This document shows positions 32,065-41,700 of a stretch of 64,000 nucleotides of DNA, in pieces. The stretch's first letter is position 1. Each line of letters begins with the position of its first letter. The DNA comes from Euglena gracilis (taxonomy: Eukaryota > Euglenida > Euglenophyceae > Euglenales), in contig CP154957.1 of assembly GCA_039621445.1 (NCBI GenBank), forward strand, positions 44,698,309-44,762,308. Direction: 5' to 3'. Both the position numbers and the translations under genes were made by a program. Below the pieces are notes generated by a model. That model was not told the origin of the DNA, ran no database searches, and saw only the letters and a program-made list of their open reading frames with translations.

Positions 32065-33335
32065 ACCGGAAGCTGCCTTCAGTGTCTGGCCATCCCTACA
32101 GAATGTGCGTCTCAGATCTGGGACGCTTGGGCAGCTCATGAAGGCGACCATGTGTATTATTGGATGTCACTGCACTCCTTCCAGTTGCTGCGTCTTCATC
32201 CACGGGGTTGACCCCCCCGAACAATGGGGCTCTCCTCCTTGGGGGTGCAATCACATTCACACGCACATTTCGTATTGGAGCAAAGAGAATTCCTGGCCTT
32301 GCCAGAGAACCCAAAATGGAGGCATATGCAAAAAATGAAACGCCAACAAAATTGGTTTCTGTGGTTTGAGAAGAAACAGGATCCAATTCAGAGTGTATCC
32401 CAAAGAAAAGAGATACACTATACCAACACCCTGCCAGTTGCTCCCCCCCCCCCCGCTGCAGACTGACCAATGGAACTTCCTCCCTCCCTCTGATGAAGTG
32501 AATGCGAAGAAAGTCCTTGAGGATATTGCTCGGCTGACTGATCGTTGGGAATTTAGTTCATTCATATGTTTATGCAACCAAAAGTCATTTATATGCAAAT
32601 TTCTGTCAAAGAAGTTCTTGTGGGGTGCACATGTGCGGGTTATTCGGGAAGGGGGCAAACGAGGATTGTTTTGATGTTGATTTGAACCCTATCTTTTGAC
32701 GGACCGACCGACCAGTAGAAGCACAACACGTACCGAGACAATGGCCCATTATTGCTCTGTGAACATGCCCTCAACTGATCCTTTTGTGATTGTTCCAGGA
32801 TGACAACCGCACCAACAAACGCATGGGATTCAGTGAGAGTCGAAGGTTGGTGGTGATGGTGTCGGTGCTGCTGCTGATGCTCCCCCCACAAAAAACCACC
32901 ACATAAACCAAATTTCTTAAACACAAGTGCCGCCAGCCAAAGAAAAAAGCAGTTACTTCAGAATTGTTCCCCCCCAACGATGGATTATTTGGCGCAAGAA
33001 AGCATGGACTCAAATCTGGGCTGTGTGAGGGGAGATTTTGAACATGCAACACCCCCTGAAGGGTCCAAAAAGCTCGTCTGGGTCGAAATTTACTGCACCC
33101 CAGCAGGTGGATGGGGGCATCGACCAGGTTTTGGGTAGTGCTGAGCTCTTCACTTGCCTGATGGTGCCAGGCAACCCGTGCCGGCCTGACCTGGCCGGCG
33201 GCCCGGCCACCAGCAGCATGGCTGGGCCCGGCCCGGCCCGACCCGGCCCGGCCGGCGGCGTGGCCCGGCGTGGACCGGCGTGGCCTGGCTGCCTGGAATA
33301 GACGGCCCTGGGGGTTAGAGGGTCACTTGGGCTTT
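32065..33335. other. spacer with isolated open frames
   Basis: The + frame 32366-32674 contains TDQWNFLPPSDEVNAKKVL after a CTGCAG acceptor and could be an exon, but no partner exons or relatives were recognised. 33180-33300 is a GC-rich tract of GGCCCGGCCC repeats. Confidence 0.4.
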
Positions 33336-34160
33336 GTTTTTGGTTCCCTGTGATTTCCTTTCATTCCCCACCATTTTGGAGATATTTTGAATCTTTCCAT
33401 TTTTTTACCAAAATGGTCTAAAATATCCAACAATGGGCAGTATTTGGGGCTAGGCGCGCAACTGGCCCTGGATGCCTATACAGGGTAATACTGGGCCCCT
33501 GTTTTTTTTTTAGGCACCAGTGGTTTTGCTTTGATTGGCCACCATTTTGAAATTTTTTTGGGTTTTTTTTTTACCCGGAAATGACCCCCAAAATGTCCAA
33601 GTCGAAACTGGCCAAAGCAGTACAGTACTTGGAGCAAAGCGCCCTCAAAGTTGCCATACTCCAAAGAGGAAATCAAAGTACCGCCAGATAGGGCGTTCCA
33701 GGGGCTTTGGTTTAGGTCGCTGGACGTTTCCTTTGATTTTGCTACATTTCTGAGATGTTGTGGAAACATCGATTTTCGACCCTTAAAACAACCCAAATAG
33801 CCCCAGAAATGGGGACAGAATTGGCTGAAAAATGACTGCAACTCGGGCTACACGAAGAGTTGAGAAGAAGTAAAGCCTGGTTGGATGGGGCATTCCAAGG
33901 GCTTCATTTTTGGTCCCCGAAGGTTTCCTTTGATTTTGCTTCAAATTGTCAAGATATTTTGAAGAAATCGAATTTTTGACCGAAAAAACAGCCTGAAAAA
34001 CACCCTAAAATGGCACAAAATCAAACCACAACATGGGCCAGGTGTGTCGGCGGCTAAAACGGCGAAGGGGGGCGATAGAGGGTTTCCAGGGGTACATTTT
34101 TGTCTGGCAGAAACTTTTGGAAAATAATGTGTTTTTTCTCGAGATATTTTTTGAAATCTC
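33336..34160. repeat. degenerate tandem repeat of about 195 bp
   Basis: Four or more diverged units, each with a GGGGCTTTGGTTTAGG-like start, TTTCCTTTGATTTTGCT, a GAGATATTTTGAA stretch and a TCGATTTTTGACC end. Equivalent points at 33699 and 33895 are 196 bp apart. A related single unit lies at 60795-60930. Confidence 0.65.
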
Positions 34161-35507
34161 GATTTTTTGACCCAAATTCTCTCCTGGCGAAATAGCAGAG
34201 TTGATACTCTGGAGGGGTTGACCGATCCCGCTCTCTGATTATCAATCCCGCTCTTGATAACTGATTAGACCCTCTGTCGGCTGAATGATTCGGGCCTGGC
34301 GGGGAGTTGGGGGTCGAATGGAGGTGATTCGGAAACGAGGGATCCAGTCGCTTACAATTTGGAAAAAAATTCTGGGAACAGGGCAGGGGTCATGGCGATA
34401 ATCTGCAGTTTTCATCACCTGCCCGGGGGGGGGGGGAGGGGCTTTTACCCCCCTTTCCCTGGTGGCCGGCTTCGCTCTTCCACCATAAAGGGATAAGAGC
34501 TCAGCGACCCCCATCTTCTTCATCCAAGTTGGGTGGGTCTGCACCCAGGGCATTAATTGAAGGTTGGTTTTCAACAAGAGTCAATCCCCCCCTGAGGGAG
34601 GGGTCCAGACCCCCCCCCCCCCCAGGGACAGATGGGAAACCCTTCGGTTTTGATGAAGGTGGTAGGGGGGCCTGACCACCAACCCCCTTCCCCCCCCTAG
34701 ATGTCGGTGCTGGACTGACAGGTTCCAATGATAGCGAACGATTTTCTTCGGTTGCGCAACGCCGGAAAATGAACAAACAATGCCCTTTTGCCCCCCTTTG
34801 AGCATATTTTCAATAATGACCATTTTTTTTAGATTTGTTTTCAAAGACAAATCAGGGATTTTTAACAAGTTTGGCCTGGCATCCGGTCCTTGCCAGTCAA
34901 CAAAACCGAAATTTTCCTAGCCCCTCTTCAGTTTCGAGGTAATAGGTTCATCCCCCCTCCCGTGTTGGGGGGGGGGTCTGAACCCCCCTTCAAGGCTTCC
35001 CATACATCCCTGCCCCCTGCTCTCCCCTTCAGACCGGGGGGCGGGTCCAGGTCCCCCCGGGAGCCCAAAAACTTTCCCTCCGGCGTCTGGCGCAGAGAAG
35101 ATGAATTTTTTGGTGTGCGTTCTGGACGATTTTTCAAACAAAACAGTGCACAAAAACAGAATTTTGGGCATTTTTTTCAACGCCAAACTTTTTTCTGCCA
35201 TTTTATGCCAGAAATTTTTTTGCAAAGGGGGGGTCCGCCCATCCCCCCCCCTCCTCGCTCACTTAATTCCCTGCCTGTGCTCCACCCTGTTTTTCTGCTG
35301 GCAATGTTTTGGTCAAACTTTCCTCAGGAACAGAATCTTTCTTTGCAGCGCCACAGTGGAAGGGGGGTGGGGTCGAACCCCACCCATCACGCCTTCCCAT
35401 ACAGCTTGGCTGCTGATCATCTTTGCAATGTCCACTGGTTTCCATCCCAGAAGAAGGGGGTTCAGTGACAAAGCCAGCCGCCCCTTCCCATCCTTGCTTC
35501 TTGGCAG
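34161..35507. repeat. C/G-tract repeats upstream of the helical-protein exons
   Basis: Several palindromic C/G blocks (34420, 34600-34720, 34960-35060, 35230) separated by GCGCAACGCCGGAAAATGA-type body sequence, similar to 61335-61600. No exon was recognised. Confidence 0.55.
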
Positions 35508-35707
35508 GACCCCGCCGCTTCGCCACTGCGCCCCGTCTGGTGCGGTGTGCGTGGCGTGCCAGTGGGGCTGCGACCCCGGGATGGTGGACGACCTCGTGGA
35601 GCTTGAGTGGCACGCCTGCCGGCTGCAGGAGGAGCTTGGGGGAGCAGGGCTTGCCGGGGTCCGGCCCTCGTTCCGGCAGCTCCACCGTCTGATGGGGCTC
35701 CTGACAG
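35508..35707 (+). CDS. helical-protein exon 1 found
   Basis: After TTCTTGGCAG, before GTCGGT. Contains MVDDLVELEWHACRLQEEL and FRQLHRLMGLLT. Starts in phase 2, so it is not the first exon. Confidence 0.55.
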
Positions 35708-38700
35708 GTCGGTCGGCTTCGCTGGCTGGCCTGTTTTTTTCTTTTCTTTTTGTGCAAACCCTGGCCGGGAGTTGGCCATGCCAGTCATGGAGACCCGGGG
35801 CAGGTGGAGGCCCTGCAGCAGAACCTTCGGATCGTGGAGGCCGAGGTGGCGGCACTTCGGAGCCAACTGCAGGTCCTGTCAGGAGTTCAAAAGACAGTTC
35901 AAGTGCCACTGAAGTGCCCTTGCCTCATGGTGACACTGACTCTCCACATTCACATTGCCCTTCACCTCCAAAGTTCATTTCATTTTTTGTCCCAGTGTTC
36001 ATTGAGTGCAAACACGTGCAACATGTTTTTCAGGAATTGCCGATGCAAACACACGTACTCCATACCCATGAATTATTATGTGTCGCTTTGTGTGTTCGCC
36101 CCGCCCTTCCCCCCCATTGTTCTTTGCCTGCCTCCTGCCCCTCCAGGCTGACCGGCTGCCGGGCTACGCTGCATTCAGTGCAGCGATGGGGCCAGGGATT
36201 TTTTAAAAGGTTCTCCTCCCGGGGGGGGGGGGGTGTCAGTGCCTGGTTGCCAGTGGTGGGCGGGTGTTTGGTGTCCGGTACAGTAAACAAGGGCAACCTC
36301 TGCTGGGTTGTGCAAACTCCAAACACACAGCCCAGAGACGGAACACAGCACGGGGTCAGAAGAAGGCACACAAGGCACCAAACAGACAGCTGCAATGCAC
36401 ATGGGGGGATGAATCCCCTTCCCCCAAGGGAAGGGGGTTGGGCTATCGGGGGGGGGGGTTGCTCTGTTTCTGCACACAGTACTGAAAAAGTTTGGCCCCC
36501 AAATTGACCCCCCCAAAGTGGGTTAAAGCAATCTCTGGGCGGGGCGGGTCTACGGCAAGATCAGCCGCGTGGCGACCGTCGCCCTGCTGGTCCCGCCGGA
36601 CCCGGGGGCGGCCGGGCCCCCAGCCCTCGGGCAGTGGGCGCAGCAACAGGCGGACGCCCGGCGGCTCGGCGGGGCGGAGCTGCAGGCGCTGCTGGCGGAC
36701 GTCATCGCGGAGGTGAACGCCGTCCGCTTCTACGACGACCGGCCAGGGGAGTGGGGGAGGTGCGTGGCCCTCCTTTCTGTCGCTCCAGGAGGGGCCTGGA
36801 CTTGACCCGTCACGGTGTTAGTGTCTTGGCCCTAACTATTCGAAAGCGAAAAGAAAGTTAATGGAATTTTCTCCAAAAGGCTTTGGTTTGAGGCTTAATC
36901 GCCCAATTCAGACCCAAGGGCTTTGTCTGCCTTAAATTATTGTTACCAAATGTTCGATACCCATGTAGACCGTGGAGCGATTGAAGTCGCCTGGTTATGG
37001 ATGGTGATCTCCTCGATGTGAGCACATTGAGGATGGGGAGGCTTTTTGCATGCTGCTGAGAAACTCCCCAAGGGGTGCCTCGGCCCTGGAGGGCACCCAA
37101 GTCCCATAAAAGCCGCAGAGAGAGGAACGCCATTCCAAACCTGTTTGGCATGCATTGGGGCACAGCTCATGGCGTTCACAGAGCAATGGTCCAAGGGGGC
37201 CTCCTGGGCACCAGTGTGCCTCCAAGCCCCTGTCATAGGTTCAATCATGTTCGGTGTGACCCGGTTTGGGGGGTTCCAAGAGTGGGTGGGTGGGTGGGTG
37301 GGTGGGTTTGGACAGCTGGACCTTCCCTCCCCCAGGGGGACCGTTATGTTCTAACAACGAAAAGGCTCACCCGATCAACCTGCAAACGAACACCCAAATG
37401 CACTTGAGCGCGAGCCCGAGGCCCCGCACTGGCGGTGCCCCGAGCTTTGTTGCGCATTTGGCCCGCCTCTGTTTCCGGACCCTTCTCTCTGACAACGGTG
37501 GGGTCTGCCCGAGCTGCCCCCCCACGCCTCCCGCAGGCTGATCCGGCGGCTGTCCGAGCGCCTCGCCGCCGGGCTGCTGCAGTGCGTGTGCGCCGCCCTG
37601 CACCCGCTGGCCGCCGCCGCTCTGGGCCACACCCCCGGACTGCCCCAGGGCGGAGGTTGGCTGGGTTTGAGGTCCGTGTCTGGGTTGCCTCGCCTGCGCC
37701 TGGTGGCTGGCCGGGGCCCCTTCGTGAGCCCTGCGGTGGTTTCCGTCCTGTCCATCTTTCATTGTTGTGCTTCTTGACTTCAACATGGCACGTGCTTTTT
37801 TAAATTATTTTGTTTGTTTGTTTCTTTTGTGTTTGTTTTGTTTTGTTTTCCCTGAAAGACTCGCCAGCGGGTGAACCCCCCTCCCCTTCTTGCTCATCCT
37901 CCGCTCTGCCCTGTTCACCGTGGCCGTCTCTGCGGATGGCCAAGGAGCCCTGTCCTTCCAGCCGGCCATCCCGACCGCAGTTGATGCTGTGCAGCACGTG
38001 GCGGAGCAGGTGTGCCGGAGTGCCGCTTGATCTGGTCCTGCCAGCATTGTACCGGGGGGGGGAATTTTTGCCCTGAAGAAAATTTGCACGGACAAATTTC
38101 GCGGAAGCAAATCCCGCGAAATATTTCCTGCGAATATTGGCCTGCGTCTGTCCATGTGTTCCCGTTCATGGTTCACGATGTTCAACCAAAAATCCTCAGA
38201 AAAAAATCCCGCGAAATATTTCCGGACATTTTTAAGGAATCCCGCGAATTTTGTCGCCTGCGAAATTTTTCGGCGCAAAATTTCTCTGGCACAAAATCCC
38301 CCCCCCCCCGGTAACCCCCAATGGCCCGATTCCTAATGCGCATTGCACCCTGTTGATGGGCTGTGTCGCCCAAACAGGTGGTTGCATGCCTCGCCGACCT
38401 GCCGACCCTCAGCCAAGACCAGGGTTGGGGTGTGCCAAGGATGTGGAGTCCGCTTTTTGACTCCTGGCGTGTTGCGAATGCCACATGTGTTGCGAATCTG
38501 ACCAAGGAAATGCAATGATTCATTTTAATGTATTAAAATTGAGCAGTTCTATGCCTCCTGAGTGATTAAATCTGCAGCAGCAAAGGAAGGCATGTGGCCA
38601 CCAAGAAGCACCCGCACCCTGCCAAGAAGTTTCACTCCCCCAAAACCTTGGAGGATGTCAAGTTATTGGAACCATCTTTTCACCTTCCCTTGTGACAGGT

Positions 38701-41700
38701 TATTTGGGCACTGCTTCCAGTTCCGTTAAAAATTTTTGCCATAAAAGGGATGCCTAGTCACCGGACCCATCTTTTTTTTGCCCTCCCTCCGCCAGGTCAT
38801 TTGGGGGGATTTTACGTCTTTATCCCGAATCAAATACTAAACATAGTTGTCCAGCCTCTCCACACACCCTCGCCGCCCTCGGCCCCCCAACGCCTGGCGC
38901 CAACCTCCGGACCCCGATCCGACTTCTTTTCAACTCAACCCCCCCCCCCCCAGAGGGGGTGGGGGTGGTCTGGGCCAGACCCCTCAGGGGGTGTCCCAGG
39001 CCTGTTTATGGGTTTTGGTGCGAAGTCATGGATTTTCGTGCTGGCAATTATTTGGGAAAAACCGTTTGGCGGCCCTTTTTGGGGGGTCCCCTGCCCCGGG
39101 GGGAGTCCTGTGCGGGGCTGGGTCATAGGCGACCCCCCCTTCCCCTGGGGATCCAAAAAGAAGCCGGGCCCCGACCCCGGACGCTGGGGCCCTCCCCACC
39201 CCCCACGCCACGGTCCGCGTCCACCCGGACGTCCAGCAGCCCCTCGACGCGCTGAGCGCCAGCTTGGCCTCCTTGCCGGGCCGGGCGGATGCCCTGCTGG
39301 CCCACGTGCAGGTCTGCCCCAACGTTCATTTGGCAACTGCATTTCCCGCTGGATCTTGGGATGGGCGCCAGCGGGTCACAGCGAGCCCGGGCTTGCTCAA
39401 GCCGGAAATGACCCCCCCCCCTGGCAGCGGGGTCAGCCATTTTTCAGCCTCCCGTCCCCAGCATGTCTCTGTCCCGCACAGGCGGAGTACGGCCCGCTGT
39501 GGTCCGCCGTCATCCGGGGGTGGCAGCAGCCTGCCCAGGCCGCCCCCCAGGTTGCCTCCCCCCCGCCTCGTGTGGGGGGCCGTGGTCGTGGTTGAGTCGG
39601 GGCCGTGGCCTGGATCCCGAGCCCTTCCTGGACCACCTCAGCCGGCTGGCGGTGGCCGCGCCGAGCGCGCCGCTGGAGCCGCTGGCGGCGGACCTCGCGG
39701 AGGTCCATCGCGCCCTCGCGGCGCGGCTCGGCGACCACCTCGCGGCGCTGAAGGAGCGCCTCCTGCAGGCGACAGTCAGCGCGCCGGACGAGGCGGCGGC
39801 GCTGGGCGGGCTTGGGCCGCAGCGTCGGGTGCCCCCTCCGCCCCGACCAGGGGTGCCTGCCTAAGCCACGGGGAGTGTCTGCATGTGCGTGTGCGTGTGC
39901 GTGTGCGTGTGCGTGTGCGTGTGCGTGTGCGTGTGCGTGTGCGTGTGCGTGTGCGTGTGCGTGTACGCGCGCGCGCACGTGTGTGTGTGTGTGCGTGTGC
40001 GTGTGCAAGTGCGTGTGCGTAGTATGTACGTGTGTATGCATGTGTGTGTGTGTGCGTGTGTGTGTGCAGCGTATGTTGGGGGGTGATGGGGCTACCAGGT
40101 GGCACGGCCCCTGTGGTTGCCCCACTGCCACCCCTCCCCCATCTGCCCAGCACTGGGGGACCAACCCTGGTCCCTGGGTTGTGCCTTTCGTTTCCACTCT
40201 CTGCTGTCAGCCTGGAAAGCAACGTGTCGCACCTGGAAAAGAACTCATCGACCAAACGGCACAGTGCTGAACCCGCACTTCCCGCCGATCCCCCTGCTGC
40301 CTCCGCAGCACCGAAGCCGCAGCCCCCGGGGCCCCAGCCTGCTTCACCCCCTCCGCCGGTTGCGTCCAAGCAGGACTGCCCAACCACGGAACCCCTTTTA
40401 ACACCAACCCCAGGCTGCAGCGTTGCTGTTTGCAGTGAAACGTCGAAGAGAAGTCTCCCTTATTTTGTTCCACAGTCAGTGATCTCTTTTTGGCCCAAAA
40501 TGACGTCTGAGAGTTTCCTTAAAAATGTTGAAATGCAATTATTAGCATCATGGTGGTGTGGAACTGGTGGCGAGGTATTCATGACTGGTTTCAAAGGCCC
40601 CTTGCTGCAGGGTTGTAAACAGAGTTAGAAAACAATATATCTCAAAGGATTAACATCGGGTCAGCACCCAGGACACCTTTTTTCTTTGAACAAAATATTA
40701 AGATCTGCGAAGCAGCATATTTTTGTTGGAACCACAACAGAAATTTGGGGTTTTTTTGCAGGCCTGGCACCACGCTACCGCTCACTGCTTCGTACAGGGC
40801 CGTTTGCAGTGTCTGTTTCGTTCATTTTGCCTTTTCTTTAAGCTGAATTTCAACCGTTGCTTTCAATTATGCACGTTTCCCCCAACATGCAATCATTTGT
40901 AGATTTGTGTCCATTTGCAGTCAGGGTTGGACTCAGGAAGCCAACAAGCTCGTCGGCAAGGGGGGGGGGGTAGATTTCCATGGATATTGGGGAAACAGGG
41001 CTCCGAGAATGCTGGCCACACAACGATTTGAAGGAAGGGTGAAAAACGGTGTTGAGCCGGCGGACGGACTGCACCCCCGGCGCCCCGTCCCTGAGCCCAG
41101 CCCCGGCTGCGGCCCAACCATCCCTGACGGGCGCCACACCGGGGCCCGGGCCCGCTGCCCCTGCGGGTGTGTCCGCCCACAGCTCCACGCGCTCTGTCCT
41201 CCATGGACTGGGCAACAACGTCCCCATCGCTGGACCAGCCACCACCGGGGCCAGCCTCCCAGGCTCCCCGCCTTCCTCCCCGTCCCGCATATCCAGGTGG
41301 GGCATCCACTTCGCCGTGTCCACCCCGACCGCCGGTGCCCACCCCAGCCGCCCCGCCCCCGGCTGCCACACAGCCGCCCGCCCGGGCTGCACCGCACGCT
41401 GAGGGACTCCCCCCCCCCCCCGCTTCACTTGTTGTGGACCCCCAACCCGCTGCCTCCGGGCTGTTTGGCTGACGACCACCTCAGAAATTTATTTCGCCGG
41501 GACGGAGGGTTTGCCTGCCAGGCCGCCCGCCCGCCGTGCCCCACCCCACCGCCCCGCCCGTTCCGCCGCGGCCCACCGAGCCAGCCCCGGCCCCGGCCCT
41601 GGCCATCCCCGCGGCCGCCGCCCCCTCCGCTGCGCCGCCACCCCGCCCGGCGCCGGCCTCCCGCCCCACCTCCGGCCTGGCAGCCGGGGCATGGCCGGCA

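Noticed and set aside
32366-32674. 102-codon frame with TDQWNFLPPSDEV as a gene
   Set aside because: A plausible acceptor precedes it, but no partner exon, start, donor or relative could be found.
35101-36507. 468-codon plus-strand open frame taken as one protein
   Set aside because: Only its 35508-35707 part is exon-like. The rest runs through repeats and through intron sequence after a clear donor.
35508-39823. Firm assignment as a dynein heavy chain
   Set aside because: The LFxVxV...FxP pattern and helical repeats recall dynein tails, but no motor domain follows and the similarity is too weak without a profile search.
39433-40197. His/Thr-rich minus-strand frames
   Set aside because: They are translations of the GTGTGC microsatellite.
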